From the NCBI RefSeq assembly GCF_020382885.2, contig NC_058497.1, positions 19,026,330-19,090,329 on the forward strand: a stretch of DNA of 64,000 nucleotides, in the 5' to 3' direction. The stretch is from Scatophagus argus (lineage: Eukaryota; Chordata; Actinopteri; Scatophagidae). Both the position numbers and the translations under genes were made by a program. Within the stretch, counting starts at the first letter, position 1. Each line of letters begins with the position of its first letter. A model generated the notes under the pieces. That model searched no databases. It had not been told where the DNA came from and saw only the letters and a list, made by a program, of their open reading frames with translations. Shown in pieces: positions 40,373 to 59,438 of this stretch.

Positions 40373-43300
40373 TCATATCGTTGATGTCCGGTCTGTTCCA
40401 TCTGAGGAGGAGATTGGAAATAAATATGATTCAAGACATTTCCAATCACTAAATATGATGTACCATTCACATTTCATCCCTAATTCACTGTTGTAAAGCT
40501 CTACTCATTTTTCCTCCTTTCCCAGAGGCAGGAAAAGTTAATGGTGCCTTTTTAAAACGTGTCTATTTGTGTGTATTAATACGGCACGCCAGAAGTTCAA
40601 CTTAGCATAGCTCATATTTCTGAATAAGCAGCAGTTCCTTCAACAAGCTGAGAGAACAGATCCTCACAGATGAATGAAAATATATATACGAGAACCTGAC
40701 ATTACTTTGGAGCTACACTGTCCAAAATATGCGTTAATTCATCTGGCGATGTACTGAAAGTAAAGTTGGATTGTGTATACAGACACAAAAAGACATCAGT
40801 GAGGTTATCCATCTCTCAGAAAGGAAGGAAACTAGTTTAATTCACTGAATTCATGCAGCGGGGATACGTTTCTACGTCACAAAATACAGGGGATACAGTA
40901 AAATAATAAGCTTTGAACTTGTTTGACATGATGATGCAAATTTTGTCAATGAAGTATACACCATAATACCACACAGAGGTACGTCTGCATCGTTTTCTCT
41001 CCAGAAGAGCAACCCAACTACGAATTGGCTAATGATATTGTATAATTTAGATGTAATTAAATATTAATATACAAATATAACTAATGACAAATGAACTATC
41101 AAAGTCAACAGACTCTTTCGTCTGTTTGCACAGGGCAGGTTGTGTGCGAAGAAATTATTATGAACACAAACTGTTCTTAAAATCCTCTCTCTCAGTGCAC
41201 GGTTATAATGTATAACAAGGTTGGTAGTTGTGTGTGGCCTACTTAGTAGCGGGCTGCTGAGGACACTTACCCCCTAAGGCATGCTCTGTCATACTGAGGC
41301 ACAGTGACTCCAGCGTGGGGTTGATCTCCAGGTCAGCACCTGGAACTTGGCATTCTGAGGGAAGAAATAAAAACAGTTTCAAACCACAGGAAGATTAAGG
41401 TTTGTATTACAGCTGTTTGGTCCACTTCTACACGTTCGATTCCTTGGTTTGCTATGGTCTGTCACAGCAAATGCACAAAATGAAACATAGTTCTGTAATC
41501 CTGAAAAGACTTTATAAGAGAATTGTAGTGGAATTTGTAATACTTACTGTGAAACAGTAATACTTAACAGCCCATTAGCTATATAGATTAAAGTCAGAAA
41601 TGCAGCAAATTATTTTGCTGCTGTGGGGATTATATACAATCCAAACAAACAACAAGGGGTGCCCTGACGTCCCAAAAGGCTGAGGGTCGTGTCACATGAT
41701 CCGTGACATCCCCAGATCAATTCTGGCTGAGGACCTGTGTCCTCTTCTTTCCTGTTTGCTGCTATACTGCTCTATCCAAAGGTCCTGCCACAAATTCAAA
41801 AATACCAAAAAGTAATCATTAAAAAAAAACAAAACCCTAACATCTTGATGACATGGTGTTCACAGCATCTCGGGTGCATGCTAGGCATGTCACTTCTACT
41901 CACTAAAGCAGGGCATACAGAAAAAGGTGCAATAAAGAAAACATCACCCTGTCAGAGGCAGGGGCAGTGGCTGATATTTCCCCTCCTGTCTCACAATAGC
42001 AACGTATATTAAATTATTATAATAAAAAACAAGTTTGAGGAAAGTATGATAGCTTGTGGTGATGTAGGGATCAGCACCCGCCACCCACTTGAAAGCATTA
42101 TTTTCTCTGATTTATAGACCGACACCAGCGTTGCATGTAGTATAAAATGGCTATGAAATGAGTTCCTCGCTGTAGACATGGAAACTTGTTATCTCTGGGT
42201 TCACACATCTGTGTAAGTTCTAAACCTTTGGCTTTCACACAGTTGTACTCTGTTACGGAAACATCCCATGATGACTCTGTTGAAAAATGACAGGGTCATT
42301 ACAGATGAATCTGCAATGCTTGTGTGTGGCATCCGGCATACACAACAAGGCAACCAAAAGGTTATGTATAACTTTCGAGGTTACAGATTGTTCACTGCAA
42401 CACGCGGCGAAGCTGTCTTGTTATTTTGTCCTTGGCACAGAGGGAGCGCAGCAGCTCTCTGTTTTGGCATCTGACCAAATAGCCTTTTTGTTTTTTGTTT
42501 TTTCTTTAAGAACAAAAATTGCTAACCTGTGTTAGTCGCAAAACCCTCACAGTAACTAACAGTAAAATCTGCCATTTCCAAATAATTTCTACGCTCTTGC
42601 ATGCTCTATGCACTTGTTCTATTGAAGAAATACAGAGGCTTGACCTCAAGAAATACCTTGCTGCTGGAACATGAGCATGGTTTGTGGGGACGTGTGGACA
42701 GGGAGTGAGTGGGTCCGCTGCACAGAGCTCCGACTCTGACTTGGCATGCTGTTACTGCCTCCAGGGTTGGCAAACCACAGGTTCTATAGAGGAAAACACA
42801 AATTTTCATTACGCAAATGTCACTCATCCTGGTTGGTCGACATGGTTTGCTTATCTTTCAGCTAAGTCATTAAGCAGAAACTCTTCAAGCTAAGATAATG
42901 ATCAACTTATATCAAAATGTGATGCTTCTAACTATGCACGCTGTGTGTACAGATTAAACTGCCAAAGTCTTCTGTTATATTTTTTTCCACTTGTTGTCCT
43001 TTCAGAAAAAATGTTAACTGAAGTATATTATTACTCCTTGGGCGTATCATCGAGAAAGTCCATACCTTCAGACAGTGAAAGGAGAAGAAAATCTTTCAAG
43101 GCTAAAAATATGAAGACGAGTTAAATTAATCCTAAAAAAATTCTAAAAGCTGTGAACAGCTTATATCCCAAATAATTTCCCTTCACTTCAAATAATTAGA
43201 AAGAAGGTGAGACATCACTGATGTATGTGGTCAGTCCAAAATATAAGGCAAGATGCACAAACTGTCACAAACAGGTGTGTCATCTGATGACAGGGACACT

Positions 43301-46300
43301 CACTTGTCTACCCTGGCCGGTCAGTGCAGGACTGGTGAGGGTGTGGCGAGGAGATGCTCCCCCGAGCCCACTGGGACTCAGAAGACCCAAGCGCCCAGCT
43401 GGGAGTCCACGAGGGGTCATCTGGAATTGCCTTTGGCCCCGCCGTGCTGCACTTCCACTCACAGAGCCTGCTGTGGGGAGGGAGTTGGATCCATACGTCC
43501 AGCTAGAGTGGAAAAAAATAAGAAATAAAAAGGAACATATGTCAGAAAAGAGAGGTAAGAGAACTGCATGTTCAAATGCTGAGGGTACTTTACATGAAAT
43601 GGCAGCTGCTATTTGAATGAGTGAAGAAGAAAAGAGAAAGAACAGAGAATGCAAAGTAAAAATTAAACAGCAGGGATGAGTGCAGAGAGAATGTAACATT
43701 CAGTCGGACTGACATCTCCCCCGCTGAAGAAGGAGATCAAAGGTAAAAGAGGTCTAGCACAGTCTCACCCTTTCTGTCGGTACACAGGCATGTCCAGCAT
43801 AGCTTTTCGGGGGAACAGACGAAGCAGTTTGAGGACCTGCTGCTTCCAGGAGACCAGCCTTTTTTTGTGAGTTTCTGAGAAAGCCTGACACAGAGAAAGA
43901 GACAGCAGGAGGAAAATGGCATCAGATTTTCAAAGAGCAATAACGGCTCTTCGACAGATCTTCTGACTTTGGAATTTTTAAAGGAAAAGGCCAGTTTTAT
44001 TCTTCATTTCAAGAGTAAAAACTATAGATGATTACAAGATTCTCTGTTTGTTTCCATCAATTCATATAAATGCATCTATACTGCTCTTTCATTGTTTAAT
44101 ATTTATGAGGTATTGCTGTTTTGAACTTTAGGACTATGATTAGGTGCGCTTAAAACACTGCTCAAATGCATGCATACATATGACTTAAATGAATTCAGCA
44201 AATGAAAGAACCAAATGTTAAGGTTCTCACCTCATGTGCCAGACACTTCTCAATAAGCTGAAGGTAACAGCTGATATTCTCCTCATCCGGCCTTGACACC
44301 AGCAGCTGGGTGCATACTGAAACAAACGGGGAAAAAAAGGCACGCTTTATCTATTCATGTCCTCCGAGAAAGCTTGGATCTGAGGAATGTGTGTGGATCT
44401 GGATCATTTCTTCTGAATACTGACATGGAGAAAAACATATTTAATGCCTTATTACAGTATTTTATTATGCTGAAGTTTAAAGAGCACAGTGCTCACCTAC
44501 GTAGTCTACCATCTATATGTAATCATTGTCAGTCTCAGGGGGGACATCGGGCTCTCACCTTTTCCCATGACGCGGGTGAACTGTCCAGCAATGTCGCCCT
44601 CTGAGATAGGTGTGGCTGGGGAGTCTCCATCACAGGGAGGTGGGTTGTGGGACTGGAAGCTCTCTGAGGCCGGCTCTTTGTCTGCTCCTGTTTTTGTGGC
44701 TTCTGAAGGGGAGGTGGCAGTGTCCGGGACAGTGGCCGTGTCCGGGGTAGTCTGTGCTGCACTGGGTTGGCTGTATGCCTTGATGGGGGTGATGATGATC
44801 TGTTGCAGCTCTTGCAGGGCGTTGCGCAGATTTCCCCCTTCCAAAATATCCTGCCATGACATGACAACATAAGTTTTATGTGCTATTCGCTGCAATCTTT
44901 GGGTTTAGGGAGGATTGTATGAGTAGAAATTGAAAATATAGATAGCCTTACTGACATGCAGATTGGACATTTCTCAAAGGAACTAAATCAAGTGCCACAT
45001 GACCACCAATGAGCACATCCTCAAGTGCATTTTTCATCAGCATGAGTGAAAATTCATCAAGACATAACATTGTTAACCCTTTCTTAAAACACAAGAAGAA
45101 CATCATCATCCCATTTGAATTACCTTTTCTAAAGACTTGAGAACACTCTGCCTCTCTCGCAGTTTCTGGATACTCAAGGCAATCTTATGTCGTGCTCCTT
45201 TAGTGACATTCTAAGAAGGAAAATAACAAGACGGCGTGAGCGGCAGGCGAGTCATTTGTTGTGGGAACACAGTGCAATCTATAGATACTAAATAATAAAC
45301 CTAATCACAATTTGTTTCATTAAAGCCAGGGGGCAGAGGCAAAAATCGCACCATTTGTATGTTTGACTGCCTCGATGTAACTGTGGGGTGCGTTGCTTAA
45401 TTTCATGCCTCATTGAGAGTTGATGTATCATCAGGTTTGAGGACAGTAATGATCACAATTGATAAGGAGGGTGGAATAATCAAAGCCTGGCCATAGTCTA
45501 TGTAAAAGGGAGGCTTAAAAACCTGCGACTCCAGGTGCTGCTCTGTGAGAATCATCATCTCTTCATAGGTCATCTGGGAGAAAAGTGATGCATATTTATG
45601 AAGGCGAAGACTCTTCAACCATGCAGGAACATCTAAAACAAATACACACCAAAGAGACAAAAAAATACTGTTACATTTCGGCTTATATCACCACAGCTGT
45701 TGGCTGTGCGCGGCTTTTACCAGAGCCAAATGCCAAGAGCCACCATGGCTCAGTTAGGTAATGAACTCCATAATGACCTTTCATGCCACTGCCATCCTCC
45801 TGGAACGTGTTGCGACTGGAGCCCTGTTCTTCTGTCTGCTCACTGCCTGAGGAGGCTACGCTGCTCTGGGGCGAAAGGGGCGCGTGGTCTGTTGAAATGA
45901 AGTTCTGTCGGCCCCCTGCATCATCTTGACTAACCCACTCAGAGCCACAAGCCTGGGGACTGGAAGGAATAACGGACATGGACTTCTTCAGAGGGCTGGG
46001 CTGCATCTGTCCACCCAAACCTGGCATGGGAAACAATCAATATATGAGGGAAACAGAAATTCAGGGGAATTCCAATAAAATGTTAACTTTAAAATCTCCC
46101 CAAAAAAAAAATACACAGTTTACACAGTATGGAGTATATATTATGTCCACAATGCCCCCTGCTGAACTATTTCCTCTCAATGACACAACATTACCTGTGT
46201 TATTGCTGTTGATGGGAGAGGACATGCTGCCCGGAAAAGACATGTGTCCATTTTGGCCTGCTGGAGACGTGCTGGATGAAGGGGATTTGTCGTGCCAGGC

Positions 46301-47019
46301 GTGTGCAGGGTCCAGAGACTCAGCAGAGCCGGGCCATTCATCTGACCCCTGGTGCGCTTGGTAGGGGCTAGATGGGGCCCGGGGTGCATAGCCACTAGAC
46401 AGGTGTTCCTCCAGGTGGTTTAGCCACATGGCCAAAGAAGTGCGGTCATCCAAAGTAGTGGCAGGGTGGATGAGCGCATAGGACAGCAGCTGTCTGCTTT
46501 CTTCCACAAACAGGCTACTCTCAATAGTGTGACTCAACACCTTCTGAAGCAGCTTCATGTACTCACATTTGGCCTCACTGTTACGTGGCTGCAGCAGAGG
46601 CAGATGGGAAAGCAGCAAGGACACAACCTTCTCCTTTGGCTCCTGATTCCACTGACTGACAATTGCTAATGACAAAGGGAAAACGGAGAATTTCACTTGC
46701 AATTAACCTTTCGTTACTGGTTTGATACATATCTTCTTCCATTGTAGGAAGAGACAGGACGATTCGCCATATGCAGTATGAGTATGACTAAGATATATTA
46801 AAAGACTAAAAAAACTCAGCTACCTGCATTGTTGGCTTCAGCTTCTAGGATGTGAATCTCTGTGCAGTCAGCCAGCCAGTGTTCAAGGCAGATGTGTAAG
46901 AAGCGAGCCTGGGTGCGGGACACCCTCTTCAGGAGGGACAACAGTGCCACCGTCTGTTCACACTCATTCCAGCCCTTGAACCAGTCTGTGAGGATACCTA
47001 CCTGGTCTCGGAACATCAT
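40373..47019 (-). CDS. samd4b: Smaug homologue 2, SAM-domain RNA-binding translational repressor
   Basis: Twelve coding exons, read from high to low: 46824-47019, 46195-46665, 45778-46020, 45523-45632, 45124-45210, 44559-44850, 44231-44316, 43769-43884, 43304-43502, 42657-42783, 41271-41354, 40373-40401. All have GT-AG borders and consistent phases, giving 679 residues against 694 in human SAMD4B. The protein starts [10 protein letters not shown] and ends DGTDRTSTI, as in the family. The SAM domain (about 304-366, starting [18 protein letters not shown]) is split over exons 4-5. Smaug proteins bind CNGG-loop hairpins in mRNA and bring in deadenylation and repression factors in the cytoplasm. 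The N-terminal Smaug similarity region and the [16 protein letters not shown] block before the SAM are also conserved. The initiator is the first of two adjacent ATGs. A promoter and untranslated exons probably lie near 49 kb. The B paralogue is chosen from C-terminal similarity and the gmfg/paf1 neighbours. Confidence 0.95.
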
Positions 47020-47785
47020 GGCGTGTCTCCTCAGTGGGGAGAACAGGAATGTGTGGATGGGGAGGGGGGTACTGAAAAGACTGCTCTTTCAGGAACACAC
47101 TGGATCAGTCTCACCCCGCACAGCGGGGTCGTATTTGCAACAGTCCTGGGATCCCCTCAGACTGGACCGAGGGGTCCTCACATGGTTCAGGTGCAGAAGG
47201 AACTGCAGACAGGAGCGCCGTGCGGATTAATGGGAAGAGGTCTTATGAAGCGATGTCAAAAGTGTGTGCCAACTGCAGCTGATAATGCACAAACAAGCTT
47301 TTTTTGCACTCTGGCAAGTTCAGGATCACATCATCTGTGCCCTATTAAGTCAAAAAAAGAAAAAGTTAGATGATATGCATTCAACATGAAATCAGCCACA
47401 CTTTTATATATAAACAAACATAAGGGCTTTATCAGATTAAGGCCATCTACTGATCCCACAGACTTAGTACTGGAATATGTTCTTCTTATGATATTCCTGT
47501 TATATTAAACAGTCTGGTTTATATATATATATAAAGATATATCTATATATAAAACTGGACATATATTTTTCTGCCATAAAACAAAATTCAGGATTTTCAT
47601 GGTGCACATGGTTCATCAGCTTCAGTGATTGGCAAACTTAATAGATGGTGAAATTAGACATATTAATTAAGACTTTATGGCACACGCAGGACAGAAACAC
47701 CGCTTCAAACTTTCACAATATGCAAATAATCACAGTGAAAAGGAGTATGATAAAATACTTGAGGTTTATAATTTTCTAAATTACC

Positions 47786-47818
<33 letters not shown>

Positions 47819-49834
47819 TTGAAAAAGGATATGAGTAATATTTAAACTAATCTAGCAAAGTAATTGCTGAGCAATCATTAGAGTAAAGGTGTTTTTTGAA
47901 ATATGCTTTTACAACACATTTAATCATTTCATATGGACTCTTGTCAAACTTGCTCAGGCTGCTTGAGTCACTTCATCATAACAAAGGTACAAGTCATGGG
48001 TAAAAAGTGTGCCGAACAAGACATACAAAGGGTTCAGGACGAGGCTGGGAGGAGCACTAAACGCATAAGAGGCTTCTGTCCGAAGAACAAAGGCTGTCAG
48101 CTGTACCCTGTATTTACAATAGCTAATTACAATACAGCAGTTACCTGTTTCTGAAGAAAAATGAAACACAAACATAAGCAGTAACCAGCAAGGGCAACAA
48201 TACACGCCATAACTACTAACTGCCAACACTGCAGCCAGTACCACCTGTAACATCATGAGCTATAATTTTCATTACAGGACAAACGTGAGTGTGTGGCTAC
48301 AAACTGTGGTCAGCAGACAGCTGCTGTGATGCGAGGTTCAGGAAATTAATGCAGACTAACATTACACCCAGCAGCCCTGCATTAGATGGCCAGAGCTCTG
48401 TCCACTGTTGTTACACTACAAGCAAAGCACCAGACACAGTATGGACCTTTCAAAGCAGAAGTACCATGCCAAAAATCACGTGACCACACCAAACCGAGGC
48501 CTCGTCAGAGAGGTGTTGCACTGGTCTTGAGGGTGTTCTTGCCGTAAACTTGCCTCAGTGTTTAACTCGTTTTCAAGTGGTCGGTTCTTAAACTAGAAAA
48601 CTTGTTGAACAAAATCGCAACAGTGTAAGCAGCAACACTGACTTGTATTATGAGTGTGTCATCACAGTATGAGAGCTACATCCATCCATACAAATAAGAA
48701 GGGTTTTGCCAATAGATGTCGCAATTTTTGACTATCAAATGCTTCGAAACAGTGAGCCATTTTCAACACAACTGCTTCATAGTGATTCAGTGTTTCAGAA
48801 AGCCTCGTTTCCCCCACCACTAGCTTGCTCGGCCTAGTGAGTGGTGAGGGATTCAGGACTTGTATTGTTTTTTTCGTTAACGCTGTTGCTGCCCCCTTTC
48901 TCCGTTTCCGACTTCAATTTTAGCGGTGCAAACAGTGTGGTTAAAACGCAGTTTTAATCGACAGCAGGTTGTAGATAGCTGGCTAGACAAAGTTATGTGA
49001 GATGTGATTTACAATAAATGGACTCAAAAGGGTCGTTGTTTACCTTTGTCAGATGTCACAGGTTAGCGAGCTAGGCTAAAATGCTAAAGCATAGCTAGCT
49101 CGACGGTAGGGTAGGGATAGCTAGCAGAAATGCTAGCCCTAGCTTCTTAGGTAGCAAGTTTTGCTAACAGATGCAATAACGTTAGCTTAGCTGAAAGAAG
49201 CGTAGATTTCGATCCCATACGAGGTATTCCTTAAGGATATTCCTTTACAGCGACAAGATCCCGTGGTTTCAAACATATCATGTTTAAGAATGTATGTACA
49301 AAATGTTTATTGCAATGCAGAAAATAGCGAGTGTACGCCTGGAGAAATCTACTTCGATTTGAGTTGACGTAAGACGTGCGTGCAACGTCAGACGTCTGAG
49401 CGATACGTAGTGTTTTGTTCCACCCACAGTCTGGAAAATAAAAAGCCTCCCGTTCTGGAAAGTAAACACAGATCATCTCTTGTATGCAAGAGGAGGCTCA
49501 GTGGACATGGTCACAATTTATGGCAGTTTATGGCCAGCTACGTGAGCTACGGCCACCGTACGCGATAGTGGATTATGAACATTTGTGTCGGTCAATTTTA
49601 TGATGACTTCATAATTTGTTCAATGACCTTTACAGTATCAAACCGTTTGTTTTGTAGGCCTCATTGTGTGGAAAAACAGAGTAATGTTATAAATAGCTTT
49701 AGTTTCAAAATTTAAATGCAAGAAGGAATTGGAGGACTTAAGACGTAAGACTAATGTCTTCTGGCCGCAGTCAGTTTTTACAGCAGATGTGCTGTGAAAA
49801 CTGCTGCTTAAAAGTGCGTTTGGTTACTTGTCCC
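47020..49834 (-). promoter_or_regulatory. samd4b 5' region with probable promoter at 48.9-49.2 kb
   Basis: No coding sequence. It holds AT microsatellites (about 47,520-47,560; 47,787-47,818) and, at 49,060-49,195, a dense run of GTTAGCGAGCTAGG, ATGCTAAAGC, TAGCTAGC and AACGTTAGCTTAGC words like those at the other gene starts here. This is the most likely samd4b transcription start. Untranslated exon borders were not resolved. Confidence 0.4.
47787..47818. repeat. (AT)n(GT)n microsatellite
   Basis: A TA/AT tract runs directly into a GT tract. Confidence 0.85.
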
Positions 49835-49906
49835 GGCTCGTTGGTCTAGGGGTATGATTCTCGCTTCGGGTGCGAGAGGTCCCGGGTTCAAATCCCGGAC
49901 GAGCCC
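49835..49906 (+). tRNA. tRNA-Pro, anticodon CGG
   Basis: 72 bases fold into a complete cloverleaf: acceptor GGCTCGT/ACGAGCC, a D arm within GTCTAGGGGTATGAT, anticodon stem CTCGC/GCGAG around loop TTCGGGT (anticodon CGG at 49,867-49,869), T stem CCGGG/CCCGG around TTCAAAT, and discriminator C as is usual for eukaryotic tRNA-Pro. The internal A box (TGGTCTAGGGG) and B box (GGTTCAAATCC) are intact. CCA is not encoded, as expected for a nuclear gene. The nearest run of four T lies about 87 bases downstream (49,993-49,996); only TTT is nearer. Confidence 0.96.
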
Positions 49907-50712
49907 GCTAGCCTTTAAAGATGTATAAAGAAATTCTGGTTCTGTTCGAAAGTAAGTGGAGCTGTCGTGCTGGAGCAGCAGTGTGCTTGAAGTTTTCACC
50001 AGTAGAGAGCAGTATACCACCAACACCCAATGTAACCTGTCCTTCCACTTTCACTTTAGACCAACTGCATGACAGTTAGTTAAAATCATGCAGGGAACTG
50101 GCCCCTCAAAAAAGGGGGATTAATATGGAATATAATGGACAATTACCACGTATAATAAGTCATAAAATATTGTGATACTGTGACAGGAACCTTTTCTGAA
50201 GACATTTTAATTTTGATGTTTAATGTCATGCATTTTTCTGCAAACATTTCTATACTTTTAATTTTAATCTTGTTCTATTTTGGTACCGTATTCCCCGTAT
50301 AGTAATGGCAAGTAACGGGAAGTAATGGGACACTCATGATGGCAATGGAGAACATACTGTAAAAATTGATCTATTTTAATTCCAGACAGTGTGGATCAAT
50401 TTAAATTGATATATTAAAGTTAAATCTCCTTTGTCATTCATTCAGAGGCTTGTCGTGCATATTATTTTCTGATTGCATCACATATGCATTAAAAGACATT
50501 TTAAAACCACATTCGGCTGAGTCTGTACACCACGGTCGTATTGTGTTACTGAAAACAGGAATCAGAACGTACGCAATTCTCGATCTGTGTGTCTACCCGC
50601 CCCTCACCATCATAAGGAGGAGTGTGACAGTGTGACGGTAGCTGTCAGCCAAACTGTTTCAGGAAGGCAGTGTCAACCTGGAGACAAAAAGACAGAAAAA
50701 GATCCTTTGAAA
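49907..50712 (+). promoter_or_regulatory. gmfg upstream region
   Basis: No coding sequence between the tRNA and the gmfg ATG. The first exon ends directly after the ATG (AAAATG|GTAGGT), so the rest of that exon is 5' UTR. A CpG-containing stretch at 50,520-50,660 (GTACGCAATTCTCGATC, GTGTGACGGTAGCTGTC) is the likely promoter. It lacks the dense GCTAAC cluster seen at the other genes. Confidence 0.35.
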
Positions 50713-52422
<1,710 letters not shown>

Positions 52423-52510
52423 GTTTCTCATGTTTCCAATACGCTCAGTGTTTTTCCTTGTGAAACCCATTGATTGATTTTAATGTTAAATGATTCTACA
52501 TGTCACTTTC

Positions 52511-52516
52511 ATTAAA
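52511..52516 (+). terminator. polyadenylation signal of gmfg
   Basis: ATTAAA about 90 bases after the stop codon, followed by TGTGTGAATTTTTGTC, a U/GU-rich downstream element. Confidence 0.5.
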
Positions 52517-52792
52517 TGATTTACTGTGTGAATTTTTGTCAGCTTTTCATTGAGATCAGTCATTTTCAACATGAACAATCTCTGATTACTCCCAACTAAA
52601 GTCTAAGCATTAACTAAACAAATCAAATATGATCTAATTTTAAATGGAGGACAGACAGGGCTGTACTTCTCAGGCCGATTGTAAAACAAGCTGTTACATT
52701 TACAGAATTACTTAGAGGTTCCCTTAATCCATTAAAAAAGGAAGGAAAAAACAACTTTTGACCAGCAAGTTCTTACAAAATGTCACCTGCAT

Positions 52793-52798
52793 TTTATT
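52793..52798 (-). terminator. polyadenylation signal of paf1
   Basis: AATAAA on the minus strand about 355 bases past the paf1 stop, with a U-rich GTTGTTTTTTCC downstream. With the gmfg signal this leaves about 250 bases between two converging genes. Confidence 0.5.
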
Positions 52799-53152
52799 AT
52801 CTGCCTCAAAGCCGTAACACAATGACAATTCAAAAGCTGAGTGAATAAAGACATTTTTTACATGATCTTGCACAGAATATCTGACAGAAAAAAACAACAG
52901 AGGAATGGTGCACAAATAGCTACAAGCGCACAAGTTAAATCTACAAATGAAAATGGGATTGAACAGACGCCCCTGGTGCAAAACCAATGAGCATCTTGCG
53001 CAAAAAAAAAAAGAAGAAAATTTCCTTTGATATTTGTAAAGATCAAGACACTACAGCCCCAGACGGAACTAAGATCAGCGTCACTGTTGTGTTTGGAGCT
53101 GAACATACAGTTGAGACAGGCGGTCATCACCTTGCCGTCTGCGACGCAGATC

Positions 53153-57956
<4,804 letters not shown>

Positions 57957-58340
57957 GTTTGTGACAAACTGCTCTCAACTGAAAGCGAATGCTCCAAGTT
58001 TACACGATTACGCAACACAAATACGCCTTAAGACCAGATACCCTTGCCCAAGTAAAACTACATACAACTAGCTAAATTTAACTAAAGCAGAATATGTGCT
58101 GCATTTTGGTTTCAACCCGGCAGGGCAAGATGATGACCACTCGGTGACGGACCCACAGGTTCACAGTGAGGATTTGCTGTATTGCGAGCGACCCCTACTG
58201 GCCTGGCGTAGGAGGTATCAGGTAGCAGAGACGTCCTAAAACGCCCCGCTTGCACCTATAAACATAAGTCTATTTAGCATCTTGACACAAAACAACAACG
58301 ATCCTCCACTGACAAAAGGACACAAAAACTATCTGTTGGT
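57957..58340 (-). promoter_or_regulatory. paf1 5' UTR and promoter
   Basis: This is the sequence upstream of the paf1 ATG. The CGTTAGCTAATG / TAGCTAGCTAACGTTAGC / GTTAGCTAACGTTG cluster at 57,640-57,790 lies just inside intron 1. The interval 58,120-58,250 is CpG-containing (CACTCGGTGACGGACC, ATTGCGAGCGACCC, AAAACGCCCCGC) and is the likely start region. No TATA box was recognised. Confidence 0.45.
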
Positions 58341-58356
58341 TTTGTTCAAAACTAAA

Positions 58357-58362
58357 GCTTTT
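58357..58362 (-). terminator. possible polyadenylation signal of the small membrane-protein gene
   Basis: ATTAAA on the minus strand with a GUUUUGUGUCC-like stretch downstream. It would give a 3' UTR of about 1.1 kb and end about 350 bases before the paf1 start codon region. Confidence 0.3.
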
Positions 58363-59438
58363 AATTGACAGAAAATATGTGTGGCAGATCAATAAGTCAA
58401 ACACACCCACATACAATTGCTCCCTTTTGAATACAAAATTCTTAACACAAAGTTCACTTCCAGGGCTGTATGTCCTATCTTGTGATATTCATCAGCTTAA
58501 GCAGTTAATATATGTCCTCAGTATGGAATTTCAGTCATGTAATAACAAGTGGTCTTATATTGGGATACACATAAATGACAACTGAGGGGAATCCGTTCGC
58601 AGGTAAAGGCCACAGGATGTGGCTACAAGCTCTGAAAAATAAGTAAGCAGATGAAGTAGATATTTTCCCAAAGTCAGTAATGAACCTTCAAGCTCAAATG
58701 ATGTAGTCCCTGTTGACAGTTTATCTCAGAAAAGGCTGTCTGATTCTGATCTACTGTAAGTGAGGATTGTTAGTGTGAAAAATATAAACTCTATGATTAA
58801 ATTATGAACCCTAGATCACCTGTCTTTGAACCCAGGTTGATGGCTCCTCCTCCTCTGATATCCAAAACTGACTTGTCATTAAAGGTCGTGGCATCAAATA
58901 CACACAAAACATGCAACACTTGTTCATTAATATACCTAACTTAAAACAGATTTACTGCAATCTGAGATTAAAAACACAAATGTAGCTGCAGACAGCTACC
59001 ACTGTAGTTGCATAGAACAGCAGTATAGAAAAAGCCTCTCAGTGCAAGTCTGAAAATGAAGATTAAAGAAATAAAAGCAAGATGATCCGAACTCCTCCTT
59101 TATGCAGGAAGCATTTTCTGATTACATTCATTCTGCTTCCCCTAAATCTTCATGTGAGAATATAAATGTTGCATTTGTGGGCGTGATACACATCAATCAT
59201 TGAGGACCTCCCAGTACATCTTATTTGCACCTTCACACATGCTGCAACTCCCCACCACCTATTATTAAACGTGGGTCTACATTTATATATGTTAACAAAG
59301 ACTGTTCACAACAGTGTGTGAGGCAGTCAAAGCAAACACTGCCTCTGCTTTCCATAAGACATCTTTCAGTCACATAACTGCAACAGTCCTCTATTGAGAG
59401 TCCTTCCAATGGAGGTCTTCATCTTTTTTCCCCCCGTC

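Noticed and set aside
44506-44895. Overlapping minus-strand frames of 111-129 codons
   Set aside because: Only the frame that continues through exon 6 of samd4b (44,559-44,850) is real; the others are shifted readings of it.
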